This document shows, piece by piece, positions 27,447 to 35,020 of a DNA stretch of 64,000 nt. The position numbers were made by a program, and so were the translations under genes. The DNA is taken from contig NZ_BMUY01000016.1 in NCBI RefSeq assembly GCF_014650435.1, forward strand, positions 1 to 64,000. The letters are read 5' to 3'. The notes below the pieces were generated by a model that searched no databases, was not told the origin of the DNA, and saw only the letters and a list, made by a program, of their open reading frames with translations. Positions within the stretch are counted from its first letter, which is position 1. The number at the start of each line of letters is the position of its first letter. Source of the stretch: Streptomyces tendae. GTDB lineage: Bacteria > Actinomycetota > Actinomycetes > Streptomycetales > Streptomycetaceae.

Positions 27447-28166
27447 ATGGGTCAGCTCCCTCAACTCTCATCGCCGGCGACGCTCGGCGATCAGGCGTAC
27501 GCCGCCATCCGCGAAGCGATCGTCACCGGCGTACTGCGACGCGGGGAGAAGGTCACGGAGCGAGGACTGGCCGAGTCGCTCAGCATCAGCGCCACTCCCG
27601 TGCGCGAGGCCTTGCGGCGACTGGAACAGGACCGGCTGGTGGAACGGACGGGGCCCCGGTCCGTCCGCGTCGCGCAGTTCGGCAAGGAGGAACTCCGCGA
27701 GTTCACCATGATCGAGGACGTGCTCAGGGCGCTCTCCGCCCGGCTGGCCGCGGAAAAGTCGACGGCGGCCCAGCGCCGCCAGATGTCAGCATGCCTGGAC
27801 GAGGCGGACGACCTGCGCAACGAGCTGCGCGGTGTGGCACCGGGAAGCGACGAGGAGCGGGACCTGGTGCTCGCGATCCAGGAACTGATGGGCCGCTTCC
27901 ACACGCTCGTCGACGAGGCCGGCGGCAACGCGATCCTCCTGCAGATGCTGCACACCGTGGACGCCTTCGGCTCGGAAGGCAGACGCAACAGCGCACTGTC
28001 ACAAGTACGGAGCGAGCAGGGAAACGTCGTCGACGAACGGTACCGACAGCACCGGGCCATCTACGATGCCATCGCAGCGGGCAACGGGGACAAGGCCGAG
28101 GAACTGATGAGGGCACACAGCCACACCTCGAACACGTCCCGCATCGAGACACGCTTTGCCGGATGA
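27447..28166 (+). CDS. GntR-family transcriptional regulator (FadR/VanR subfamily)
   Basis: The 239-residue protein starts at the ATG at 27447; a start at 27408 would read through the operator and adds no conserved sequence. The winged helix-turn-helix is at about residues 12-75 (GDQAYAAIREAIVTGVLRRGEKVTE, SISATPVREALRRLEQDRLV). A helical FCD-type effector domain follows, ending in the characteristic HRAIYDAIAAGNGDKAEELM. FCD members bind small carboxylates, often with a metal. The shared operators make it the likely ligand-responsive repressor of the importer-DUF1446 operon and of itself. Confidence 0.93.
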   Translation: MGQLPQLSSPATLGDQAYAAIREAIVTGVLRRGEKVTERGLAESLSISATPVREALRRLEQDRLVERTGPRSVRVAQFGKEELREFTMIEDVLRALSARLAAEKSTAAQRRQMSACLDEADDLRNELRGVAPGSDEERDLVLAIQELMGRFHTLVDEAGGNAILLQMLHTVDAFGSEGRRNSALSQVRSEQGNVVDERYRQHRAIYDAIAAGNGDKAEELMRAHSHTSNTSRIETRFAG

Positions 28167-28366
28167 CCAACCGTCCGCGCACGCGAGCACGTAGCGCACG
28201 GATGGCCGCGAGAATCCGCCCTGCTCAGGTGGCTACAGGCTGCGACTCGGCGCCGATCGCCAATCTCCGCCGCGCCGTCAACGGCGCCATCCCCTGGATA
28301 TCACCGGCTGACCAATCAACCACGCAGTGTCAGATACTACTCCCTACCCAGTCGCGATATAGGCCT

Positions 28367-28687
28367 CTATTCGCGAGCCCAACCACCCACCGTCCCCACC
28401 AGCACGATGGCACAACCAGCTCCTGCGGTCAGACCTTCCTGAGCAGCCGGGCCCACCATGAAGCCGAGCGCGCCGCTGGCGCCATCCGTACCGCCGTCGC
28501 CGACCTCCCGCCTGAGCACCAGCATGAGGAGGGCTCCGAGGCCCGAGTACGACCCGCAGGCGTTCACTCTGGCGCAGCGCGAAGCGGCAAAGGCGCGGGT
28601 GCTCACGGGGCTGGGCTGGGCCAGGGTGAGCCGGGCCACGGTGTGATCCAGGCCTGCTGGAAAGTCGTCGGTGCCGATGCGAGTCAC
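28367..28687 (-). CDS. Small hypothetical membrane protein
   Basis: A GTG at 28687 overlaps the stop of the preceding gene (GTGA) and opens a 106-residue frame. The N-terminal 60 residues are soluble. The C-terminal 45 hold one or two short hydrophobic stretches (GALGFMVGPAAQ and AGCAIVLVGTVGGW), compatible with membrane association. No family is recognised. The tight coupling with the small Cys-containing gene upstream supports it as real. The pair diverges from the XRE-TPR regulator at 29128. Confidence 0.5.
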   Translation of the reverse strand: MTRIGTDDFPAGLDHTVARLTLAQPSPVSTRAFAASRCARVNACGSYSGLGALLMLVLRREVGDGGTDGASGALGFMVGPAAQEGLTAGAGCAIVLVGTVGGWARE

Positions 28688-28893
28688 TGGTTCGCCTCCA
28701 CGGCCGGGACGCCGTACAGGCCGGCGCAGCACTCGCACGCACGCAGGGCGCCCACGGGATGACGAGGCGATGCCGTCCCCGCGCACCACACGCACGACGT
28801 GCCCGCGCGCTGGCGGACCGTCAGGGCATCCAGGTTGATCGTCGGGGCGTCCACCAGCGGCGGCAGGTGGGGCGTCATGCTGTGCGTCGTCAT
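28684..28893 (-). CDS. Small CxxC protein next to an XRE regulator
   Basis: The 69-residue protein begins with MTTHSMTPHLPPL and has the line TINLDALTVRQRAGTSCVWC, then a second Cys pair near its end (ACECCAG). Short proteins of this type with a CVWC motif are common next to XRE regulators in Streptomyces; their function is unknown. Cys pairs could bind zinc. It is divergent from the XRE-TPR regulator, with the 14-base palindrome at 29056 between them. Confidence 0.65.
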   Translation of the reverse strand: MTTHSMTPHLPPLVDAPTINLDALTVRQRAGTSCVWCAGTASPRHPVGALRACECCAGLYGVPAVEANQ

Positions 28894-29055
28894 GATCAGT
28901 CGCCTCGCGCTCACGGTCGACAGGGGGTGTGGTCGTCCCCGACGGGGGCACGGAGACGACCACCGGCCACAACATCCGCCCAAGGCGGGAGCGGTTGGCC
29001 TGACGCCCAGTCAACGATCACCGTGCGCTGTGGGACCATCACCCATGCGGCATGT

Positions 29056-29069
29056 GCATATCGATATGC
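29056..29069. promoter_or_regulatory. 14-base perfect palindrome, probable operator
   Basis: GCATATCGATATGC is a perfect palindrome in a G+C-rich setting, in the divergent gap between the CxxC gene (start 28893) and the XRE-TPR regulator (start 29128). Its centre is about 65 bases before the regulator's GTG, so it could control both directions. The flanking bases (GTGCATATC ... GCGCTGCAC) give partial outer symmetry. Confidence 0.6.
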
Positions 29070-29127
29070 GCTGCACGGGTACGGACAGGCGCCGGATGCC
29101 GCACGGACTCGTAGCTTGGGGGACGTC

Positions 29128-30381
29128 GTGGACTTCCAGACCGGTCCGATCCGGGGCGCTTCCCGGGCCGGGGACTACGGGCGCGTCATCGAACTGGCCC
29201 GCAAAGAGCGGCAGATGACGCAGGCGGCACTGGGGCAGGCCCTCGGGATGTCGCAGTCCGCCGTCTCACGTCTGGAGAAACGCGGCTCATCCCCCTACAG
29301 CACCGACGTCCTGGCCGCGGCGGCTGCGCATCTTGAGATTCCGCCGACGCTGGTGGGTCTGGCAGACGGGCGCACGCCGCAGGGCCAGGCGAGAGACGAC
29401 GATCCCATGCACCGACGCACCGTCCTGGGCGGCGCCCTCGCCGCGATGGCAGCCCCCGTCATAGCCGCCGCACCCGATCCCCGAGACACGACCGGCGGGC
29501 AGGCCGCCGCGCTGCGACTGACCACGAGCGCCTACCGCAGACTCGACGGCACCACCCCCTCCCGGGACCTCGCCGACGCCGTGGACGGCCACATCCGGCT
29601 CACCCAGACCCTCACCCGGTCCGCGGCCGGGGACGCCGACCGAGCACGGCTGGCCGCCGCGGGCAGCGAAGCCGCCTCCTTCGCGGGCTGGCTCGCCTGG
29701 GACAAAGGCGACCACGGGTCCGCCCGCTCCTGGTACGGCGGAGCCGTCAAAGCCGCACGAGCGTCCGGCAACGCGCTCCTGACCGCGTACCAGATAGGCA
29801 CGCTCGCCCAGTTCGAGGCGCACGCCGGCAACGGCGTGGAGTCCCTGAACCTGGCCCGGCGCGCCCGCCGGGTGCTCGGCGAGCAACGCCCGGCCGTCGC
29901 CGACGCATGGCTGCTGACCGTGGACGCCCTCGGGCACGCGGCGGCCGGCGACCAGCGCAGAGCGGACCGGGCCCTGACCGAGTCCCGCACAGCCGCCGAG
30001 ACATTGACCGCCGAGCAGGAGCCGCCGCCGTGGCCGTGGGTGTTCTCCTTCACCCCCGACAAGGTGGCCGCCTGCCGCGTCACCTGCGGCGCACGCCTCC
30101 AACTTCCCAAGTGGGTACTCGCCCAGGACGTGGAAGCCCTGACCACAGGACACGCAAAGCAACGCGCCCTGCTCGTCCTCGACATCGCCGCCGGGCATCT
30201 CGCCGGCGGACGGGTGGAAGCCGCGTTCGCCCTCGCCTCCAGCGCCCTCGACACCGGCCTGCAGTACCGGTCCGGGCGGATCGTGGAACGCGCTCGCGCC
30301 GTGCGCCGTAGCCTCACCACCGCTTCACCGCCCAAAGTGGTGCGGGACTTCGACGAGCGCCTGCACGGCGTCTACCTGTAG
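29128..30381 (+). CDS. XRE-family regulator with TPR-like tail
   Basis: 417 residues are read from a GTG at 29128. The helix-turn-helix is at about residues 20-60 (IELARKERQMTQAALGQALGMSQSAVSRLEKRG). Residues 85-105 contain MHRRTVLGGALAAMAAPVIAA, which looks like a twin-arginine-type hydrophobic segment embedded after the DNA-binding domain, a common feature of this Streptomyces group. The rest is helical repeats (such as WYGGAVKAARASGNALLTAYQIG). Such proteins sense peptides or other ligands through the repeats. The SLOG gene follows after 14 bases and is probably co-transcribed. Confidence 0.88.
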   Translation: MDFQTGPIRGASRAGDYGRVIELARKERQMTQAALGQALGMSQSAVSRLEKRGSSPYSTDVLAAAAAHLEIPPTLVGLADGRTPQGQARDDDPMHRRTVLGGALAAMAAPVIAAAPDPRDTTGGQAAALRLTTSAYRRLDGTTPSRDLADAVDGHIRLTQTLTRSAAGDADRARLAAAGSEAASFAGWLAWDKGDHGSARSWYGGAVKAARASGNALLTAYQIGTLAQFEAHAGNGVESLNLARRARRVLGEQRPAVADAWLLTVDALGHAAAGDQRRADRALTESRTAAETLTAEQEPPPWPWVFSFTPDKVAACRVTCGARLQLPKWVLAQDVEALTTGHAKQRALLVLDIAAGHLAGGRVEAAFALASSALDTGLQYRSGRIVERARAVRRSLTTASPPKVVRDFDERLHGVYL

Positions 30382-30395
30382 GAGGGGAACACCGC

Positions 30396-30869
30396 ATGAA
30401 GGTGGGAATCACCGGGCACCGCGGACTGAGCACACACGTCGAGGCCCAGGTACGGGTGCTTCTGACCGCATACGTCATGGCACACGACCCCGCCGACCTG
30501 GTCGGCGCCTCGTGCATCGCCGACGGACCCGACTCCTGGTTCGCCGAGACCGTGCTGAAGCACGGCGGTCGCCTGGAGGTCGTCGTCCCGGCCGCCGAGT
30601 ACCGCCAGGGCCTGCCCGACTGGCACCACCCCGTCTACGACCAGCTCATCGCCCTCGCAGCCGACATCCACCACACAGGCATGACCGAGTCGACCTCCGA
30701 AGCCCACCAGGCCGGATCCGAGATCCTCGTCGGCCTGGTCGACGAGCTGGTCGCGGTATGGGACGGGAAGCCGGCCCGGGGATACGGTGGCACCGCAGAC
30801 GTGGTCGCTTACGCCGAACGGACCGGCGTCCCGGTACGGGTGCTGTGGCCCGAGGGCGCCAGCCGGTGA
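30396..30869 (+). CDS. SLOG-fold putative nucleotide-binding protein
   Basis: This 157-residue Rossmann-like protein starts with MKVGITGHRGLS, a loop typical of SLOG/YspA-type proteins. It then has ADGPDSWFAETVLKHGGRLEVVVPAAEYR and ends with VAVWDGKPARGYGGTADVVAYAER, the usual nucleotide-contact region. SLOG domains bind or sense nucleotides and nucleotide-derived signals. The XRE-TPR regulator gene 14 bases upstream suggests a sensor-regulator pair. The substrate is unknown. Confidence 0.82.
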   Translation: MKVGITGHRGLSTHVEAQVRVLLTAYVMAHDPADLVGASCIADGPDSWFAETVLKHGGRLEVVVPAAEYRQGLPDWHHPVYDQLIALAADIHHTGMTESTSEAHQAGSEILVGLVDELVAVWDGKPARGYGGTADVVAYAERTGVPVRVLWPEGASR

Positions 30870-30945
30870 CCTCAGTGGAGTACTGGTGGCCCGGGCCCTG
30901 TAATGAGCAGCTGCTGCCGAGTCCCGTACGGAGGGCCGCTTCCGT

Positions 30946-32010
30946 TCAGCCGTGCAAAGTAGTTCCGGCGGGGTGGATCGTGTCGGGCTGCCGGGAGCCG
31001 CGCCGGCCGTCGTTGAGCGCGGCGAGCAGCTCGGCGGCTTCGGGCTGCTGCGCCGTGCTCAGGTACCGGATGCCGTCGCCTTCCGGCGGGGTGCCGGTGT
31101 CCTTGCCGATCGGGTGGCGCCGGCTGACGGCGGTGCGCCAGCCGTAGCGCTCGTCCCACACCAGGGCGTGTGCACCAGCGTGATTCAGCACGACGGCCGC
31201 GGCGAGCGCGTCGCCCGCCAGGCGCTGGACCACCACGTCCTGCTGCTCGGCAAGACCCGCGCCGACCAGGACGTCGGCGACGCGCTGCAGATACGGCTGG
31301 ACCTGTCGGGCGCGCAGTTCGGTGGCGGCGCTGGACAGGGTCGTGCGGTGCACCGCGGCCGGGTAGCCGAGACGGGTCGCGGCATCCTCGGGGGTCAGGT
31401 CCGGCTCGGCCTGCAGAAGGTCGGCGAGGCGCTCGCCGCGCAGCCGCGGCAGTGCGCGCGCGGCCGCGGCGTAGGACAGGCCGAGGCGCTCCTGGACCGT
31501 TGCGAGGGTCACCGCCGGGTCCTCGTCGAGCAGGGCGCCGACGCGGGCGGAGACTTCGTCGCGCGGGACCATGTCGCCGCTGCCCTTGGGCCGGCCCTTG
31601 GGGCTGGTGTCCGTGCTGGTGCTCTTGGCTGTCCGGAAGGTCTTGAGGATGCCGCGGGGGCAGTGCTCCACGCCCTTGACCTTGGTGAGGTGGGGTGCGA
31701 TCTGGGGGTGTCTCTTGTAGTCGTCCCAGGTCTTGGGGGAGACGCCGAGTTCGGCGGCGGCTTCGTTGCGGTCAAGGAGGTCCTGGTCGTCGTCCTCGTC
31801 TGGAGCGGCGGGGACGGGGCGGCCGGCCAGATATGCGGCGGTCTGCTGACTGTCCCACAGTTTCACCCGTGCGCCCTCGGAACTGATCAGCGGCGGAAAG
31901 TCCTCGTCGGTGTAGGGCTGCTTGTTACGGAAGGTTCCAATGCTGATGCCCATCGCCTTGGCGAGCTCGTCGCTGGTCTGAGCATAGTTGCGGCGTCCGG
32001 CGCGGATCAT
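30946..32010 (-). CDS. DUF6292 protein with several helix-turn-helix segments
   Basis: The 354-residue protein starts at the ATG at 32010 (MIRAGRRNYAQ). Three DNA-binding-like segments precede the C-terminal domain: residues about 8-45 (TSDELAKAMGISIGTFRNK), 75-115 (NEAAAELGVSPKTWDDYKRHP) and 145-185 (LATVQERLGLSYAAAARAL). The last 120 residues carry the DUF6292 pattern (LVWDERYGWRTAVSRRHPIG). Such proteins are frequent on Streptomyces integrative elements and plasmids. It converges with the SLOG gene, 76 bases apart. Confidence 0.72.
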   Translation of the reverse strand: MIRAGRRNYAQTSDELAKAMGISIGTFRNKQPYTDEDFPPLISSEGARVKLWDSQQTAAYLAGRPVPAAPDEDDDQDLLDRNEAAAELGVSPKTWDDYKRHPQIAPHLTKVKGVEHCPRGILKTFRTAKSTSTDTSPKGRPKGSGDMVPRDEVSARVGALLDEDPAVTLATVQERLGLSYAAAARALPRLRGERLADLLQAEPDLTPEDAATRLGYPAAVHRTTLSSAATELRARQVQPYLQRVADVLVGAGLAEQQDVVVQRLAGDALAAAVVLNHAGAHALVWDERYGWRTAVSRRHPIGKDTGTPPEGDGIRYLSTAQQPEAAELLAALNDGRRGSRQPDTIHPAGTTLHG

Positions 32011-32733
32011 CGTTCTCTCCTGGTCGGTGATGCAGGGCGCCGGCGTCGGCGTTCCGAGCGGGTGGCGAACGGGCCTTGCGGTGCAAGTGTGCGTCGACGA
32101 AGCCGCAGAACTCTCCCGTGGGGTTTCGAGAGGGCGCACGGCAGCCTGACGGTGATCGCCGTCGCAAGCCGCGCGTCTGGGGCGACCGCCCGTACCTCGA
32201 GCATCTCCAGGCCGTCCATACGATGGTGGGCCAGGTCTCCGACCATCCAGGCGCGGGAGGTCCTCGAGGCCGCGGTCATGGCGTGTGTCGTGCCGACGGC
32301 ATTCCCCGCATCGGGTATCAGGGCGGCACGAGGCCGTTCGCGGTGCAGCATGGACGTGCTCCTCGAGAACGGTGATGGCTTCGGCACGGGTGTGCTTGCC
32401 ACAACACACCCAACGAAAGAAAACTACCGGACTTACATCATCGCGGGCAAGAAGGCGTTCCTCGGACCTGCCGCACCGCTACACTCGAAGCGCGACCACG
32501 TCCGTTCGGGTCTCCTGGACGGTGTGTGTCTTCGGTTGGCCGGTGCCCTTGCCACCCGCTTCGGCGGATTGGGCGCCGGCCGCTTTCGTTCCCCTGCGGC
32601 CCAACCGCCCCCGAGCGGGGCGCCGCGCCGACGGCGGGCACGACGAGGCAAGTCCGGAAGCGCAGCGCGAACCCAGCACAGCGCCGTGCTCACCGCACCG
32701 GTTGTTCCCGACAACCGAATCTGTGCGCTCCGT
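32011..32733. other. Non-coding stretch without a convincing gene
   Basis: Open frames exist on both strands (for example 32007-32402 on the minus strand) but none shows a recognisable domain, a good ribosome-binding site or consistent third-position G+C. A short less G+C-rich patch at 32400-32460 could hold a promoter for the DUF6292 gene. Confidence 0.4.
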
Positions 32734-33582
32734 TCAGCCGTCCTGGTGTCGGCCGAGGAGGGCGGTGAGCTGGGCGCGCTGGTGCTCTTCTTCGGCCCTC
32801 ACCTCCGCGAGGACCTCCCGGTCGATGTAGGCGTCAACGGCCTCCATCACCAGGCGCTTCAGTTCCGCGGGTTCCAGCGCCTCGACCTCCCACTGGACTG
32901 GGCGGTCGAGGTCGAAGCCGTAGCGGCGGGCGAATCCGGGCCAGCGCGGATCGTCCCGCTTCCCCTCGGCCGGCGGCAGCTGGTACTCACGGACCTGCCC
33001 GTCCGTCAACAGCACCCGCTCCACGCGCTCCCAGCAGTCGGTGCGCTTCACCCAGTCACGTTCGATGTCGGAGCCGCTGGCGTCGAAGTCGCCGATGTAG
33101 AGGAGCGTCGCCGGGCGGGGATCGCTGCGCGCGCGGTCGCGGACGACGTCGGCGTAGGACTGGCTGCCGAATCCGCGCACGACGAGGACGGGGATGCCGT
33201 ACTCGGCAAGCCATCCGGTCAGCAGCTGGCGGAGCGTGTCCTTCTCGGCCGCCACGTACAGGGCCCATTCCTGACCGCGGGTGCGGTCTAGGCGGAACTG
33301 CTGGGGGATGTCTGCCAAGAATGCGTCGGCGTCCGGCCAGGCCGGCGGGACGTGGACTTCGCGGATGGTGTCGATGAGGTCCGGGAAGTGGCCGTCGCGG
33401 CGTGCCTGGGCGAGCCGGGAGGAGAGTCTGCGGTAGGTCGGTGCGGTGTTCGGCACGAGCCCCTCGGCGACGAGCCGGTACATGACCTGTCGTACGGTGA
33501 CGCCGCCGTCGTAGCCCTCGACGATGTCGCGGGCCCGGTTGATGATCTCCTGCCACTTGATACGCGCACTCATCCGGTACAT
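32734..33582 (-). CDS. TOPRIM-domain protein with winged-helix N-terminus
   Basis: 282 residues are read from the ATG at 33582, which has GGAGG 7 bases upstream; an internal ATG follows at 33573. Residues 20-75 form a winged helix (VTVRQVMYRLVAEGLVP). A TOPRIM-like nucleotide-cleavage fold follows, with the acidic residue in YVAAEKDTLRQLL and the D-x-D pair in LLYIGDFDASGSDIERDW. The arrangement recalls the topoisomerase VI A/Spo11 class, but the DNA-cleaving tyrosine domain is not obvious. Its start region overlaps the end of the tnpB gene by 13 bases. Confidence 0.75.
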   Translation of the reverse strand: MYRMSARIKWQEIINRARDIVEGYDGGVTVRQVMYRLVAEGLVPNTAPTYRRLSSRLAQARRDGHFPDLIDTIREVHVPPAWPDADAFLADIPQQFRLDRTRGQEWALYVAAEKDTLRQLLTGWLAEYGIPVLVVRGFGSQSYADVVRDRARSDPRPATLLYIGDFDASGSDIERDWVKRTDCWERVERVLLTDGQVREYQLPPAEGKRDDPRWPGFARRYGFDLDRPVQWEVEALEPAELKRLVMEAVDAYIDREVLAEVRAEEEHQRAQLTALLGRHQDG

Positions 33583-34829
33583 TTGGCTTCCTCCCCGGCA
33601 TGTACCGGGGATTCCCCTACGCACAGGGTTCGGCCGGTTGCCCGGCTTTTAGGTTCCTGCTTCACAGACCGGCCGGCGCCGACGTCTCCACAGGCTGAGA
33701 CCGCGAGCCCCGCGGCCTTGATGTTCTTCGCGGCGTTGATGTCCGCGTGATCCTGGTGACCACATGCACGACACCGGAAGACCGCTTGGCTATCACGGTT
33801 CTCCGGAGCTGTGTGCCCGCAGGCATGACAGGACATCGATGTGTACGCCGGATTGACCTTCACCACACGCGTGCCCGTGTACCGCGCCACGCTAGCAAGG
33901 GCGAGTTCGAGGCGGTGCCATCCCGTCTCGAGGATCGCCCTGTTCAGCCCGGCCTTTTGACGGACATTCCGTCCGGGGTTGGCCAGAGTACCAGCGGCTG
34001 ACGCCGTCAAGTTCTTCACGCGGAGGTCTTCCAAGACGATCAGGGCATTCCGTGTCGTAAGGCGGTTCGCAGTCCTGGCGTAGAAGTCTGTACGCCGGTC
34101 GGCAACCCGGGCCGCGATCCGGCCCATGGCGGCGATGGTCTTGCGCCGGTTGGCACTGCCCTTGCGCTGCCGGGCAAGCCGCTGCTGGAGCCGCCGGTAC
34201 CGGACGGCCTCCCCCTCCGAGGTGAATGCGCGGTGGTGGAACGTGCCATCACTGGTGACAACTGCGGCCTTCACACCCCGGTCAATCCCGACGGCACTGG
34301 TCGGCAAGGAGTGCTGCTCGGGCGCGATCTTGCCGTCCTCGATGAGGAACGCCACGAACCAGCGCCCACCCCTCCGGGACACGGTTGCGGAGCGCACCGC
34401 ACCGCCGAGGGGGCGGGACCAACGAAAGCGGACCCACCCGAGCTTCGGCAGCTTCGCTCGGCCCCACTTCCGCCCCGCCCGTTCAACATGGATCCTCTGC
34501 GGGTCAGGGAACCTCAACGACGGAGACCAGTGGCCCTTCGAACGCCACCGCACCTTGAACGGCCCATGCTGACGGCATGCGCGATCTAGATCGCGAAGCG
34601 TCTGTTGCAGCACCTGCGCCGGAGCCGCGCACAGCCATGCGAACTCGCGCTTCGCCTCGGCCAGCTCTGCCGTCTGCGACACGTAGGTCATCCGCCCACC
34701 ACGGCGCCGGTACTCGCGCCGCTGCTCCAGGGCCGTGTTCCACACCGCTCGGCACACATCCGCGAACTCCTGGCCCTGCTCAGCCTGAGCAGCCGTCAGC
34801 TCTAGCCGATATTTGCGACCCGTCAGCAT
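33570..34829 (-). CDS. tnpB: TnpB, RNA-guided nuclease of an IS200/IS605-type element
   Basis: The 419-residue protein starts at the ATG at 34829. The RuvC-like active site is complete: Asp183 in VGIDRG, Glu267 in IVLEDL and Asp363 in DHADINAAKN. A zinc ribbon lies between (CHACGH at 334-339 and CRACGH at 353-358). TnpB cuts DNA under guide-RNA direction and promotes retention of its element. No tnpA transposase gene is nearby, so the element depends on one elsewhere or is domesticated. A 14-base palindrome lies 20 bases upstream and a hairpin at the 3' end. The stop lies inside the start region of the TOPRIM gene. Confidence 0.92.
   Translation of the reverse strand: MLTGRKYRLELTAAQAEQGQEFADVCRAVWNTALEQRREYRRRGGRMTYVSQTAELAEAKREFAWLCAAPAQVLQQTLRDLDRACRQHGPFKVRWRSKGHWSPSLRFPDPQRIHVERAGRKWGRAKLPKLGWVRFRWSRPLGGAVRSATVSRRGGRWFVAFLIEDGKIAPEQHSLPTSAVGIDRGVKAAVVTSDGTFHHRAFTSEGEAVRYRRLQQRLARQRKGSANRRKTIAAMGRIAARVADRRTDFYARTANRLTTRNALIVLEDLRVKNLTASAAGTLANPGRNVRQKAGLNRAILETGWHRLELALASVARYTGTRVVKVNPAYTSMSCHACGHTAPENRDSQAVFRCRACGHQDHADINAAKNIKAAGLAVSACGDVGAGRSVKQEPKSRATGRTLCVGESPVHAGEEAKCTG
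33592..33611. repeat. Terminal hairpin of the TnpB element (right end / guide-RNA region)
   Basis: TCCCCGG, a 6-base loop CATGTA, then CCGGGGA form a 7-bp hairpin inside the last codons of tnpB. A nested partial repeat (ATGTACCGG/CCGGTACAT) extends to 33574. IS200/IS605-type elements end in such a hairpin, and the reRNA/omega RNA used by TnpB spans this end. The exact cleavage point cannot be seen. Confidence 0.5.
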
Positions 34830-34848
34830 GAAACACCCCCTTCGGCCC

Positions 34849-34862
34849 GGTGTGATCACACC
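34849..34862. repeat. Palindrome at the left end of the TnpB element
   Basis: GGTGTGATCACACC is a perfect 14-base palindrome 20 bases upstream of the tnpB start codon. Subterminal palindromes at the left end are recognised as single-strand hairpins by IS200/IS605 TnpA. It could also be a tnpB operator. Confidence 0.5.
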
Positions 34863-35020
34863 CTAGCGGCTGCTACTGACAGTGCTGCGAACTCCGCTCT
34901 AGAAGAGCCCAGTTGTCTCGTGCGGCGTAGCGCTGAGCCCGTGGGAGCAATGCCCCGGCGCCGTCGTAGCCGTCTGTCTCCTGGGCCCACCCGGCGGGGC
35001 GGACCCAGGAGGCAGGACGG

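Noticed and set aside
28759..29127. Longer N-terminus for the XRE-TPR regulator
   Set aside because: The upstream part is Arg/Pro-rich, overlaps the opposing CxxC gene and the palindromic operator, and lies before the conserved helix-turn-helix start.
32007..32402. Minus-strand frame of 131 codons upstream of the DUF6292 gene
   Set aside because: It has no recognisable domain, an Arg-rich tail, overlap with the likely promoter of the DUF6292 gene and no clear ribosome-binding site.
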